A DNA stretch of 64,000 nucleotides from Bryoerythrophyllum caledonicum (GCA_963971425.1 OZ020516.1:15302593-15366592); one strand, 5' to 3'; positions 51,606 to 64,000 are shown, counted from the stretch's first letter. Notes: generated from the sequence alone by a model not told the origin. Numbers and translations are program-made.

Positions 51606-52775
51606 TGTTACTAAGGGCAACTGACGATATTTACATTCAAAGATTAGGGTGTAAACTCAAAATGGAGTTAGGGTAGCAAACTCCTGCCGGGAGCCTACTC
51701 AGGCGGGTAAGGGTAGGGTATGAGCATCAAGGTGAGTGAGGGCAAAGTCGGAATTGATATGGAGTATCAACTGAGTTTGGAGGTCCATGGAGAGTCATTG
51801 TTTTCTCATTTCCAAAAAACTGACATAGTTCATTGAAAAAAACAAAGAAATCATTCACGAGAGACCACCATATTTCACGATGATTGGGGTAATCAAGCCA
51901 GGCTACATTTTCAAATTTAGAAAGCCAGTGGTTAAAGCTTGAGAGTTTTGGTGATTAATATGACTAAGTAGGAATGAACTTTGTTGGCAGGATGGTGAAG
52001 TCCACAGTCACCACCTTGTCTGTGGCAACAGCTATTGATATGTCAATGGTCTTGTTGTTTTTCTACTACAGAACACTGCACACAACAGACCATCAGCAAC
52101 TCTAGCAGCAATACCATGCGATCAGTATACCCCGTTTGAGAAGTCATTACAATGAAACGTCTGAGTGATCAATATTGTAACCACAATAGATGAGTAGCGG
52201 GTCTTTGATTACCATTTGCTACAAGCACCTCCTTCAAAGCCCTGGGTGGATTACAAAGTCAATAACTGAAACAGAAACCCCATGCTTTTCTACAACTCCA
52301 GCTCATAGAGGCGTTATCTTGAAAAGCTGATATTATGTATTAGGTTTGCAGATGCACATTCAGGTTTCAGGGCAGAGAAAGAGCAACTTCAGAATGGAGA
52401 GTGATATAGATGAGAAGTATGAATTATGCTTACAAGAACTTTCAGCTCATTTCAGAGCCATAAAGTCGCTTCCAGAATTACACTCTTACCAGAATTAGCG
52501 ACCTCCTTAACAACTGAGCATGATTCATATGACCGAGGACATTATAGAACAAGAACTCCATTATTATTTTACAGTGTCCTGGTGACGAAATCAGTCCACC
52601 AGCAACCATACAGTTTCGCCAAATTATACGCTCAGCCTCTGCTACCCTACCCTGCATACAAAATTGTTCAGCCTCAGCAACACATACAAAATTGCACCAG
52701 TGCTTCGGAGAAGTAGCCCTCCGCTTGACAAGCTGGTGTCTAGGTGCACTGGTTCACAACGTCTGCATGCGACAG
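51606..52775. other. gene-less stretch and IPT 3' region
   Basis: No gene recognised. The part nearest 52775 should hold the 3' untranslated region of the tRNA isopentenyltransferase. The plus-strand frame at 52426-52716 has no domain. Confidence 0.5.
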
Positions 52776-54508
52776 CTAACTGCAGCAATCGCAGCCTTGC
52801 AATGCGCCCAAAAAGGCCCAGTCCTTGATGTGATCCCACTTATCCACCGGGTGCCCCTGCGTCCGCTTGATCCACTTCAGGACGCTCGCCGCAGCGTCTG
52901 GGTCTTGGTAGATCTGCAGAGTTGGCCGGTAAGTCTTCATGCGCTTCTGCTCCTTCATGCTGAGCGCCATGAGCTCCTTCCCACTCTCCACTTCGAAGCG
53001 CGACCCCACGGGCTTGGCGTACTCGCCCGCCAACAGCCCCACCATCTGGTCCACCGGCAACCCCGCCTGGATCCACCGGAACTTGCGCACGTCGCTCCTG
53101 GCGGACTTGCGCCACCACGCCGTCTGCTTCCGCGCCAGGTCGCGGCAGTTGTGCTGGAACAGCGCCAGGAACTCCAGAAACCTCTTGTGGCTCACCACGC
53201 CCCCGTTCCTGCGCGCGTCCAGCAGAAGCCCGATGGACTCCTCGTACCCGATGGCGTCGCACGCCTGCGGGGCCAGATGGTGCAGCCCCCGGTCGAGCAG
53301 GCGCGACGTCTCCTCCAGCAGCTCGGGGACCTGCACCTCGCAGCGCAGGTCCAAGCGCGGGAATAGGTCGGCGCGGTGCTGGTACAGGAAGTAGCCCTGG
53401 AAGTCCAAGTCCCAGCGATCCGGGTCCGCGTCGCCCTCGCCCGTCAGATCCTCGCCTGGGAACGGGTGCGACGTGATGCTCGCCGTGTTGTGCATGTAGG
53501 TGCGCATGTACATGCCCGTGCCGCCGATCACGATGGGCACGCGCCCGCGCGACAGGATGTCCTCTGTCGCGGCTCTAGCGTCTGTCACGAAGCGGGCGTA
53601 GGCATACTCGACTGTGGGCGGCACCATGTCCATGAGGTGGTGCGGGACGCCCTGGCGCTCCTCCATGGTGGCCTTGGCCGCGCCGATGTCGAGGCCCTGG
53701 TAGACCTGCACGGAGTCGGCGTTGATGATCTCCCCGCCCAACTTCTTCGCCAGCTCAATCGAAAGCCGCGTCTTCCCAACTCTGCACAATCGCCACACAA
53801 CATGCTTCAGTTTCAAGCCGATTGCGATTCACATACTGGTGTAAGTATTACCAAGACTCGATTTCCACGTCAGGGTGTTTGCAGTGTGCACTACTTCGTC
53901 CATCAGTCAAGCATCAAGATCGAGAACGTGCGACTTCTTATGATATCATCCAACTGCAAATCAATCCGATACGATTTCCAACTGATCTGTGAACGGGGAC
54001 CTAGAGACCTATCTGAAGTCCATTTTCCGCTTAAGCAGAGTAGTGAGTTCACCATAATGTATGTGGTGCATGTACTTAGAATAGAGTTCTCATCTAGAAA
54101 AGCAGACCATATTGAATCAAGGACTCTAAAAGGGTCATACTCGCGTACATTACTGTGTATAATTCCAAAAAGCAGCATGTGGGAGAGATGCACTTACGCA
54201 GTGGGGCCTGCGATCAGGATGACTCGTGGCTTTGTAATTGCAGGACGAGAAGGAACAGTGGACAGGCCGTCCAGCAGAAGTTCCGCGGAGCGTGCCGCGA
54301 CGGCGCAGACCGGATACCGCTCGTTGCCGCGGTTGGCGACCTCGCTACCTCGCAGACGCTGCAGCGAGCTGTTCACGAGTCGGAGACCGCCTGTTTTTTT
54401 CGCAAATGGGCGCTTCGGGTGCACTGACCCAAGTCTGCCTGATGATCCACTGGAGGTAGACTTCAGAGGGAGCTGCACACCGGTGAAGAGAGTGAAAGAA
54501 GTCGCCAT
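52776..54508 (-). CDS. IPT9: tRNA dimethylallyltransferase (IPT9-like)
   Basis: These enzymes transfer an isopentenyl group from DMAPP to A37 of tRNAs reading UNN codons; in plants the product is also a source of cis-zeatin. Two exons, 54508-54198 and 53781-52776, join at the P-loop (GPTA|VGKT), giving 438 residues. The first 90 residues are Ser/Arg-rich and look like an organelle transit peptide. Then come IAGPTAVGKTRLSIELAKKL, INADSVQVYQGLDIGAAKAT, PHHLMD and IVIGGTGMYMRTYM. The C-terminal half (FFLYQ..RADLFPRLDLRCE, RLLDRGL, ACDAIGYEESIGLLL, FQHNCRDLARKQTAWWR) fits plant IPT9 rather than the MiaA-like IPT2. Only about 27 residues separate the GGTGMY and FLYQHRADL motifs; relatives have a much longer insert there with a conserved Arg-x-x-Arg-(A/S)-Leu-Glu helix. 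Function may thus be impaired. The start at 54508 is the first ATG in frame. Confidence 0.88.
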
Positions 54509-57500
54509 ATCTGTAGCTGTGCAGTTACATGATACCCACACATACACTGATTAGAAACCAGAGGACTCCAGTCCTAACTCGCGAAGCAGAGGACCCCACA
54601 GAACGTCACGTCTCAGCTATGAACCTGCATTACACCAAGCTCCAGCGCTCTCATAATTTCAAACTAGCAGAAACGAGAGCTGCACTTTACAAAAGAAGGA
54701 CTCCAAGTTTATCGCTGAACAATTCAGGAAATGATGTCGTGGAAGGAAAAGCAGAGCAGTCACCTGAAGCACGAGACTTCGAAGCTGGAACAGTTGTCGA
54801 ACTTGGGACTCCCGCAGCGCAGCGCCTTCCGTAAAAAGCAGGTGTGCATGAGAGCAGGAGGAGAGCAGAGGAGATATGGACGAGCAGGAGGGAAATAGCA
54901 GGATTTATATTGAGGTTCAGAAAACTGGTGAGACGTGAATCTTTACGTTGTAGTCTCGGCCGGAGGGTGATTAGTTTGGATGAGTTTGTGGCTCTTCCAC
55001 CGAGGCCTTGCACTTGTATGTACTGTACGTGATGTGTGCTCCCATGACAAACATCCATTGCACACGACGGACGCATCGATAGCGAATTCATGTGTGCGGC
55101 GTCATGCAGATTCCTTCATCATGGTACCATTTTTCGGTAGATGAGGGTCTCAATTGACACTACTTCGTACAAATCGCATCTATACAGGAGTGGTACTCAG
55201 CCGCACGGACACACAAACTGATGATGCCAGGCACATGATAACATAGGTCCTGTGCAAGATTTCCAATACCGAATTGCTCGTAGAGTATTACATACGAAAT
55301 TCTACCTTGTGATGCAACTGACTCGTTCCAGAATTTAATAATCTACAAGCCCAGCCAATACAAATTCAAGTCGGATACACATGTTGAGATGTCGAATTCA
55401 ATGTTCAATCAGAGACCTACTTCTGCGAAATTATCCTCAAGTAAATGCACCGTCTGGGTAGAGTCACCCCAGTTCCAATGATGATAGGGTTTAGGGTTGT
55501 GTGCTCTAATATTCTTTCTTGGAAAATGTTCAACGTTGGCCCTGATTAAGACGAAACTATTATTTCTAAAACGTTCATTTGACACTTCATCCAAGTTTTC
55601 ACACATATTGCAGTCACTCCTCTTCTATCTGTAGCGTCTTTCGTGTCAATTTAACTCATGATCCCTGAATATTGTACTCTAACCCTGTGAACTTTCACCA
55701 GGTTCCAGATGGTGCATCAAGTCATGTCCTATTATACATGTCATAGTTCTAAAATTAAGATGAAAGGCTATCGCAGAAGCTTATATCTGGTGTACTAACC
55801 CACCTCTTGCCATTCAATATTACTGCCTGGTGATTATGAATCGCGAACTCTAGCTTCGGTCTTTATGTTTGTTTTAACTTGGCCTTCTCAATTATCCAAC
55901 TCAGAGATATTACGAGGTAGAATCACCAACACCGCCCACACTACTTACCAGTTCTCGCCTAATTCTCTTCGTTTTAAGTTGAAGTTGACAGCCCACGTTG
56001 AAGTTAAAGTTGACAGAATCGATCAGCTCAATGGAATTCATTTCATGAGCTAATGCAGCATCGTGGTGGCTCCGGCTTAACTGAGGTGACCCCACAGCGC
56101 GTACTTTGGTAGTTAGTACAAGGATAATTCTGTCACCCAATTCTGCTGTTGAAACTTCATTATCAAGTCTTGTTTCCATGGTAATTAGTTAATTTTTGGC
56201 TATGGGAGTCAGAGCGCACATTGGTACATTAATTAACTGGTTTCCCAACTCGCACGTTCTTTAATCCAGCTGGTGTTAGAATCATTGCCAACATTCTGCT
56301 ACTATAGGCAATAAAACCTTTTAGAGGATGATGTGCTTTAAAATGATGTCGGAAATGCAATAAGAAACCGCTCAGTAACATGTAGACTGGAAGTGCTGTA
56401 GTCATCAAATGGTGTGATATTCGTAACTTTCGCATTATACCAAATATGGTAGTTTGGCTTCAAAGTGGGTTCACTACAATCCCATGACTAGAGAGGGCTT
56501 TCCAAACTTACCAAAGTTACAAGATCCTGCCACTTTTGTGTAGAAAATGTCAAAGAAATCCTCCATGCACCCTAGATTATACCCTCACCCCCAAACCCTA
56601 AAACCCTAAACCATGCATTGTGTAGGAAATACATTACAGAAACTGGTATCAGCAGCTCTCACCTTTTCTCTATCTTGCATTTTCCACTTTCCAACATTCC
56701 CTTGGATCTGCAGGAAAATTACAACAGTATCTCCAAAGCAGAAGTAGCACAATTGTAGAAAATGAGAATGACGTGCTCATTGACGTGATGGGGATCGTGC
56801 GGTGCAGATGCACCCATGCAGGGAGGTCGTCGACCACTGGACGGGGCGCCTCCTGTGGTCGTTCTCATGTGGCGACCATCGATCGGCCGTTGCTTCAACT
56901 AGATTGTATCACATATTTGTATTGAATTTTGATGTGATATCTTCAAATTTGAAGCTTCTTTTTCTATGAAAAATCCTATATTACCTTACAACATACAAAT
57001 CTCTTATATGAATGTAAAATCATAATCAATTTTTTGTCATATAACTTTAGTTGTAGAAATTGAATGACTTTCAACAAGTCTATATATACCTACGATCAAA
57101 ATTCAATCTCTAACAATTTTGTAATAGTTATCTTAATATAATATTTACTTGTCTCATGTATCTTCTCAAAAGATACTTCATGTATTTGATATTAAAGATG
57201 CTTCATTTATTTACGATAGAAGAATTCTATATTTAAAATCCTATCTTTTAATGCACTATACCTTGAAGTTGTACATCTACACAATGCTTACATGGTGTTT
57301 CATAACTTTCTAAAAAGCATAAAATCATTTTTAGTGATATTATTGGTAGAATGTTGACTATCATCACCTTTACATTAAAAAAAATATAGATATTTTAAAA
57401 ATAGGGACCTATTAGTAGATTTGAGAATAAATCTAAGGATTATTTTTAATTTTTGATTTTTTCAATTTGAATAAATAATTCACCATTTTAATCTATAAGA

Positions 57501-57666
57501 AAAATCCATAAAATCTCAAATCATCATACTTATAATTGCTAGTATACAAAGTTTCTATTTACATTTGTTAACCAAGAATATTTTACTTCTATGTGTAACT
57601 ATGTTATATTATCATCTTACAAGGAGATCAATGATTCATCATTGGCAAAAATGGACAATTTTACAA
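54509..57666. other. gene-less stretch of 3.2 kb
   Basis: The first few hundred bases are the IPT upstream region. Beyond it are short frames without domains. A telomere-type run (CCAAACCCTAAAACCCTAAA) lies at 56591-56610, and a 120-bp GC-rich island at about 56770-56890 has no identified function. From 56900 on the sequence turns very AT-rich. Confidence 0.5.
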
Positions 57667-60600
57667 TTACTCAACATGTTGATAGCCAGGCAATAGAGAT
57701 GTAACAAATCCTACAATGAACATTTGCATTTCTTTGAACAGACCCCACCAATTTCCGGGAGGCAGTGGTCTTTGCATATTATTGTTCAATCCTTGATGTT
57801 CATGGTTTCCAACTTCATTTTGTTCATACCCTCCATCTATTGCACCTTCCATTGCAACTCCCTCCAAAGGTTGGCCTTGAAGAGCAATATTAAGATGTTC
57901 TGGTTGTTGAGGAGGCATCATAGCTCGTCGTGCGTTTTGAGAAAACCAACGTAAAAGTGGTGCAAGTGCACGTGTTTGATACCTAATTTATTCCTCAAAA
58001 GAAAAAAACTTGTTAACCAGTGAAATATAGAAGTAGAAGCATTTAGAGTCTCAATTGACTTCATACTTAAAGTTGATTAGAAATCTTTTTAACTTTAGAT
58101 TTATATGTAAATTCAATCAAATTTTCTTTATATTATGTTTTATTTCTTTAAAAATTGAATAGACATAATAGAGTTTTATATTCTTTCAATTGTATTTTCT
58201 ATCAAGATGAAAGAACTTGATGATTTCTAAATCCTTACTTCAAAGTGAGTTTAATCATCTTTGAGAATGAATTTTTTTTTAATGATAAACATCCATATTT
58301 TAATTTTTAGTACTTTTTATCAATATTTAAGATGAAAAAGGGTCTCAAATTTAGTCTTTATTCAAACCTTGTGGCTTTACTAAGAACTACAAAGTAATAC
58401 AAACATATAACTTACATGTACACAATAACAGCCAAAAAGAGAAGAATAAAGAGTCGATCTTTTGATCCATCTTGGTTGAATACAAACACCACAACAGCTA
58501 GTTTCAATAGCAACAACAAATCCAATTGAAAGCCCACTCTAAACCTGCTTTATCCACTCAAATTCTTATGAGTTTTGTGCACCTTCAATACTAAAATTAT
58601 ATTAACAACAACCAAAATAAGAATGTCCTAAAGTTCAAATTCAATATATAGTTATGTACACAAGTTTTAGGCATGTTTTTTGAATTTCATAAAGAATACT
58701 ATTTGCGCATCACCACAAATAAAACTTAACAATGATCAAAGAAAGTACATAGAAGAGGCTAAGTAAAGGGATCACGTATGTGTTGCTTTTACACTCAATT
58801 TTGGACATTGTGATTCAACTTGTGGTCATATGCACACGTTTTGGGCTTGTCTAATGGATCACATTCTACACTCCTCATAAAAATTCAGGTTGGATAAGTT
58901 GTTATAACAAATATTATTAAAAATAGGGATTGAACAATGTCATTTAGGAACTTGATCAAAGTTTCCTTTAATCTCATGGAAAATAACAAAACTATGGTAA
59001 TCAATAATTTACACTAAACATTCTAAATCAATCATAGGTAGAAACAAAGTGGAAGTTTAATCAAATATATATATTGGGCAATTAGATTCACATGCAATAT
59101 ATGGAATTCTCTATGACTTTATCCTAAATTCTATCATTCAAAAATTGCAAACATCTTTAGTATAAAATTTGTTTAGAGAATCTTTGCGGTTACTTTAAAA
59201 TGCTTATGGTCACTAATATTCCCTTCATCTTTGAGAGGTCAATTTATGAATCATTTTTTGCTCCTTAAGCATAGATAATACATTTTTAATAGAATGAGTG
59301 AACTAACCGTTGATTGACTTGCCTCTGAGGTTCAATATTAGGCCTTTCTGCACCCTGAGCTCCAACCCACGTAGGCCCTTGTATGCCATGGGTAGTTCCG
59401 GCCTCTTCTTGTGGTACTCTCTCTAGGGTTCCTTGTCATGTAAATAAAGATAGTTACACACAACAAATCAGGTGCCATTACCAACATTAATGTACAATTA
59501 AATAACACTCAGAAGTACATAATAATACACCCTCAAGTTAGCCTTTCAAAAACCTGGTATTAGCCTTCCGAAATCTGCAGTTTGATTGGGGCCGCCATCA
59601 ATTGTCATTGGTTGTTCAATGTTCATGGGCATCATCATGGGCATTGTGAACATATTGGATGAATTTGGCATACCACCCGCAAGTCCAAAAATTGGAATGA
59701 AGGGAACGGCAACAAAGCCACCACATTCAAGATTTGCATTTTGTTGAGAATTTGTTGGAAGAGAAGAGCGTTGAAACATGAGGGGCAAGTTACACTTTGG
59801 ATTTAGTAAGTTTTGAACCTCCGCATACCAAAATGGTGGTATACATGGCAGCCTTAAAACCCCTTCACAACATGTTTCACTTCTATTGCCAAACAGTGTT
59901 GTTGGAATTGGAGTTGCTCTATTATTCCATTCCATTGAATCAATCTACATTGCCAATTATTATAATTATTAAGAGAAATTGAATATTTTATCTCTATGAA
60001 AGAAAATAGGTGATACCCAGAGAAGCCGAACTAGGATACCCGGATATACAATGAGTATATAATGTAATAATGGATATATTATGTAAATAATGGATATAAC
60101 ATGTATGACAGGTATACAATGGGTACATTAAATTTTTGCATTTACATGCATTGACTTTACGATGGACTGTAGGAATCTACTCGTTTTCAATCCCAAAAAA
60201 ATGATATGTCAACTTTCTAATTCATATTTGTAGAATAATTATAAAACTAATCAAGAATCAACCTTAATTTACATGTATTGTTATCATGTTTTTAAATTTT
60301 GTATATATATTCATGAACTATTGTGAAGATATTTCGTGCTATAATTTGGTTATGAAATGATGAATTCAAAAAATTCAATTTCAAAATAAAATAAACTAGA
60401 ATGCCTTGTACAATTTACGAGAACTTAGTCTTTGTAAAAGCAAGATAAATTTCATATAATTAAATGAAATGTAAAACTTTAAGTATCAACATTTTGTTTG
60501 TATGAAACTGTTATGATATTTATTAAAATTCTTTGTAAAAACTATTAAAAACAACTCTTGAACATTTTCATAATATACAATATATTTTTTTACCAAAAAT

Positions 60601-61662
60601 CAAAAAATATTCAAGAGTACTAATTAATTTTTAAGTTTTTAATTACAAAATTCAAAAATTAAAAACTTTAAGTGTTTAGTTTAAAATTTATAATTATTTT
60701 TATGTGTTATAGTACTAAGCTCTATAAAAAATTATGATGAATGAATAACTTATTCAAATCTTCTCCAATCCCTTTGTGATATTTAAACACATTTAATAAA
60801 TCAAATAAGATAATTACTTAATTATATTTAATTAAATTGATATATGGTAATGATCTAATGAGTCTATTTATTCATAGCAAATTATGTTTGAACATTAACT
60901 TCATTGAATTTGAGTACTTGAAGTCATATGTTGGCAATATTTGAATATTTTATTTTATTATTGATATTTCTATTCAAAGCAAACAATCAGAATCTCAACA
61001 ATATATTTTGGAATACAAGTCTATTTTTAAAATTCTACCCTCACAGCAAGTTTTAACCATTTGAATAAAAAAATCATCTTTCTTCAGCAATTTGTATAGT
61101 CTAGTGGAAAAATCATGCTTATACTTTTATACTTAGATTTCTCATTATTTAATTGAATTGGTATATAACCATCTCCAAAATAAAATGAAACAAAGTGTTT
61201 GAGTATACTTTCTTCATGAATATAATTAAAGAAAATGTTTTGAACATGATAATAACTATAAGTAACACACCGGACAATTTCCTCAAGTAAGGATGCAAAT
61301 TTTTGGTTTCTTTTTTAAGTGATTTAAAATCAACTATTATAAAAGTACATGAAGATTTTATAATATATAATAAATTTAGGTTAAAACTAGAATAAAGTTA
61401 AGGTAAATTGAACATTAAATTTTTTCTATAATCATCTTACCCCTTGTGAAGGTGGAATATGCATTCCTCTAAATTGTTGATCTCTATCTCCAACAACTCC
61501 ATTCATAGTTTGCTTTATTAGTGTCACACCTTCACATTTTTTATCCGAGTCTTCAATGATGGTTCCATTTGCCAAATATTGTATATTGTTAGATTCTTCT
61601 TTTACATTTAGATTTTTAATAATGCTCACTTTTGGAAGTATTAAAAAGATAATTAGCATACG
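57667..61662 (-). CDS. HERP-like ER membrane protein, C-terminal exons
   Basis: HERP-type proteins are ER membrane factors of ER-associated degradation, usually with an N-terminal ubiquitin-like domain. Exons on the minus strand: 61662-61441 (start uncertain), 59944-59554, 59431-59308, 58544-58416 and 57982-57667. They join in frame. The last three give TLERVPQEEAGTTHGIQGPT, then FRVGFQLDLLLLLKLAVVVF and VFNQDGSKDRLFILLFLAVI, then VYMYQTRALAPLLRWFSQN and NWWGLFKEMQMFIVGFVTSL LPG. The FQLDLL..FNQDGS..YQTGALAPL..WLSQ and NWWG..KEIQM...F.TSLLPG pattern is what I recall from plant HERP-like proteins. Two hydrophobic segments lie mid-tail and one near the end. The donor GTTTTT at 59553 is poor. 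The ubiquitin-like domain is not found; a possible further exon is 62295-62201. Unlike the other genes it is AT-rich throughout. Confidence 0.6.
60030..60125 (+). repeat. Degenerate short tandem repeats in an intron
   Basis: Units of about 16-20 bp of the type AATGGATATA..ATGTA recur four to five times. They lie in an intron of the HERP-like gene. Confidence 0.55.
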
Positions 61663-63511
61663 CTTTCAAACTCGAACATAGACACAAGAAGGATATATAA
61701 ATGCATCCCAACATGTTGACTAGCATATGTAGGTCTTGTTATCAACCTTCAAAAAATACTTTTCATTGATATTGATCTCATTTAAGTGATTTCTCATGTC
61801 AAGATAGGAGGTTCCAAAGATTAAAAAAGTAAAAATCAACAAAGTTTTTACTGAATTAAGTAATATTTAGTCAACTCTTCATCTTATAGATATGTAGAAT
61901 AAATCTAAATAAGACTCTTCATCCATTAAACATGAAATCAAGCAATTTTGCCTTCACCAAATAAAGGTGCACTTGGGTACAACAACGGCCATTGCGAACA
62001 AAGGTGTCAAAATTGAAGGGAAAAAAAAGGTTCTCAAAAAATAAAAATTGAGCTCGTGCAATAATATTGCGTACAAGCATGGTGATTTAAATGAGCCTAA
62101 TTCTGCAAAAGTTCATGATAATAGAGGTTTTAGAAGACACTTGAATATTTGATGAGCCTCTTCTTATTTGCCACATTACAAAAGAAACAACAATCTATAC
62201 CTGATTGTTCCAATTGCTTTGTTTCATCATCCATGATTTTCTTAGCATCTTATTTTCTGTAGCATTATTGACTTCAAAAGATATTTCTTGTGGCACTTGT
62301 GGCCAAAAGATAACGTTGACCGAATAATAATTAGAGTGTTACATATAAAGTGTTGATGATGAAAGTTTTTTAGAGTGAGTTTTAGAAGTATTTGTGAATG
62401 ATAACTCATAATTGTCACACATTCACTACAAACATTAAAAATCTGTTGCTGAAGTAACAGAAAAGGATTGTTGAGTTAAATACAATGAAGAGGATTTCAA
62501 AAAGTGCGAATCTCATTCTTTGTTTTCAAGAATATTAACACTAATGTGGGAAATTTTCATATTGAAATTCTTTGTGGTACTTCATGCATTTTCAACGTGT
62601 TTCTTTCTACTTTCAATAACTCCATGTACTCTTGGCAGTATTATACCAAGATACATGATAGAAGAAGAATCTATGGTTTAAAAAGAGTATTAAATTTAAA
62701 TGTAGGGTTGTCACCTACATGACATATCACCAAACATAAACCCTTCAACCATTCAAATGTAGAAATAATGTCTTTAAAGACTTCCAAATGAAAGGTCGCT
62801 TTAAATGTTTTTTTTCTAGAATGTTATACTCCTGAATTTGCGATATGTATTGTGGTGCCATAGCGAGATTCCTAAAATGATTAAAGAATTTGAAAAATTA
62901 AATGACATTGTCTAAGGACATAGAACGAAAATGAAATCATTTTACTTTGTGATGACACAATGTTATGTATTAGCCATATGAGACTAAATCTAAATTTAAA
63001 TTTAAATTTTGTAAAAAGGCATGTAATTCCATGCATCCCTCTAATGAATGACAAAAATGCTTTAGTGTTTCTCTAATGACTTTGAATTTTACATGTGAAT
63101 TGCCTTAAAGCATGTATACACGCTAAACTCGTATCTTCAGAATCTTTTAAGGTATACTCCCCCATAACCGCCACCTTCCTATCTTTGCCACTATATATTT
63201 GGTCCCAATTCCATCCCATATCCATTCCATCCCCTCTCATTCACTCTTTGTCAGCTCCAAATTTAGGCTTACAATTGGTCAAGACCCCTAACTTTGGTCG
63301 GCCTTAATGGGGGGGTATCTAGTGGCAGAAATAGGCTAAACATGGCTCACCACTTTCAGAATTCATAACTAACTCACATCCCATAGGAAAATATGAAATC
63401 TCTTAGGTTGAGATTGTAATTCTATTCACTATCACTGAAAAATAAATGTATCAGTGTTTGGGTTCTCCTTATAAACACATTGTTTAACCCTTAAACGTCA
63501 GCCAAGAATCG
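61663..63511. other. AT-rich stretch, possible upstream part of the HERP-like gene
   Basis: A minus-strand frame at 62295-62201 reads PQEISFEVNNATENKMLRKS and ends in a GT donor; it may be another exon of the HERP-like gene but its phase fits only one of two acceptor choices downstream. Nothing else is recognised. Confidence 0.3.
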
Positions 63512-63520
63512 TATATATAG
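63512..63520 (+). promoter_or_regulatory. TATA-box-like site
   Basis: TATATATAG followed by GGACG lies just where the sequence changes from AT-rich to GC-rich. It could serve a plus-strand gene entering from 63.6 kb. Confidence 0.35.
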
Positions 63521-63586
63521 GGACGTATTTTGCTCTCTAGAATACCAAAATAGTACAAAAAAGGACAAAAAAAGTACAAAGAAAGT

Positions 63587-63664
63587 CCTACAACCGCGAT
63601 GTACCACGGTCACAAGTCCAAGGGCCCTACAACCGCGCTGTACCACGGTCACGGGTGCCGGGAT
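63587..63664 (+). repeat. 39-bp tandem duplication
   Basis: CCTACAACCGCG(A/C)TGTACC followed by ACGGTCAC occurs at 63587-63625 and again at 63626-63664, with divergence in the last third of each unit. A third CAACCGCG-like start (TTTAACCGCGCACCGC) follows. Confidence 0.75.
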
Positions 63665-63671
63665 CCTTTAA

Positions 63672-63944
63672 CCGCGCACCGCATTCTGTGACTTTTCCTT
63701 TGACAAGAAATGTGAACTTCTTCTTTCGCAAACCGCAAATGAGCGCTTCATCACGCGACGAGTTGTGGACGTGTTCACGAATCGGATCACTATCGCGATG
63801 TCGACGCCGTCGAACTTCTACAAGAACGCTGCATACCAGTACGCCCGCGACTTCGACGTCTCGTCTGTCCTGGAAAATCTCCACGGTGCCGCCATCTTCT
63901 CATTCTGCGCTCACCTTCTCCAAGTTCAGGATGTCCAGGGTTGA
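63672..63944 (+). CDS. Coding-like frame of unknown function near the window edge
   Basis: The frame is open from 63672 to the TGA at 63942-63944 (90 codons). It reads ERFITRRVVDVFTNRITIAM, then STPSNFYKNAAYQYARDFDV and SSVLENLHGAAIFSFCAHLL, with high GC at third positions, as in the other genes here. The only ATG lies inside it at about 63797, so this may be a last exon, a decayed gene, or the start of a gene with upstream exons. No family recognised. The antisense frame (63627-63884) is arginine-rich and less gene-like. Confidence 0.35.
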   Translation, partial: PRTAFCDFSFDKKCELLLSQTANERFITRRVVDVFTNRITIAMSTPSNFYKNAAYQYARDFDVSSVLENLHGAAIFSFCAHLLQVQDVQG

Positions 63945-64000
63945 TCGGGCTGCTAAATTTTCGTTATCTCCAGTTTCCAATCGGCCATTTACGCTGGAGG

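Noticed and set aside
53376-54554. 392-codon plus-strand frame
   Set aside because: Antisense to the IPT9-like gene and spanning its intron; no domain.
56591-56610. Telomere or chromosome end
   Set aside because: Only two to three CCCTAAA-type units in ordinary intergenic DNA; it is an interstitial motif.

Overview
The window looks like nuclear DNA of a land plant, most likely a seed-free lineage (bryophyte or lycophyte). I cannot name the species. The evidence is plant-type gene content: a secreted polyphenol oxidase, a KDEL-tailed protein disulfide isomerase, an IPT9-type tRNA isopentenyltransferase, a plant-type GH1 beta-glucosidase and a RIO2 kinase. Short GT-AG introns, CCCTAAA telomere-type motifs near genes, and MITEs with GAGCATC termini flanked by TAA agree with this. 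Most genes have GC-rich exons set in AT-rich, repeat-filled intergenic DNA.

Layout. 1-7.0 kb: PIF/Harbinger-like MITEs, hairpin-ended foldback elements and a large inverted repeat. 7.4-9.2 kb: polyphenol oxidase (+), two exons. 9.2-28.3 kb: repeat-rich DNA without an intact gene; it holds an 875-bp hairpin-ended element with two minisatellites, two remnants of one large uncharacterised plant protein family (12.2-12.9 and 18.5-19.4 kb), a decayed unknown element between them, and a 430-bp MITE-like element. 28.3-35.4 kb: three Tc1-like DD34E transposons joined end to end through single TA dinucleotides, with a fourth inside the third. 35.7-38.1 kb: PDI (-), divergent from RIO2 (+, 39.1-41.9 kb), with telo-box motifs in the shared promoter. 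42.8-45.1 kb: a GH1 gene lacking its N-terminal exons. 45.9-47.7 kb: a secreted zinc phospholipase C/Het-C-like protein (+). 48.6-49.4 kb: a Ty1/copia fossil. 50.0-51.6 kb: a fifth Tc1-like element. 52.8-54.5 kb: IPT9-like (-). 57.7-61.7 kb: an AT-rich HERP-like ER membrane protein gene (-). 63.5-64.0 kb: a GC-rich patch with a TATA box, a 39-bp duplication and a short coding-like frame.

Functional links: the PDI and the HERP-like protein would both act in ER protein folding or quality control. RIO2 matures the small ribosomal subunit and IPT9-type enzymes modify tRNA, so two genes serve translation. The polyphenol oxidase, the GH1 enzyme and the phospholipase C-like protein are metabolic or secreted enzymes. 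I see no clustered pathway. The most notable structures are the Tc1 train at 28.3-35.4 kb and the hairpin-ended elements at 1.5-2.0 and 10.0-10.9 kb. Exon boundaries were read by eye from GT/AG signals and frame continuity.
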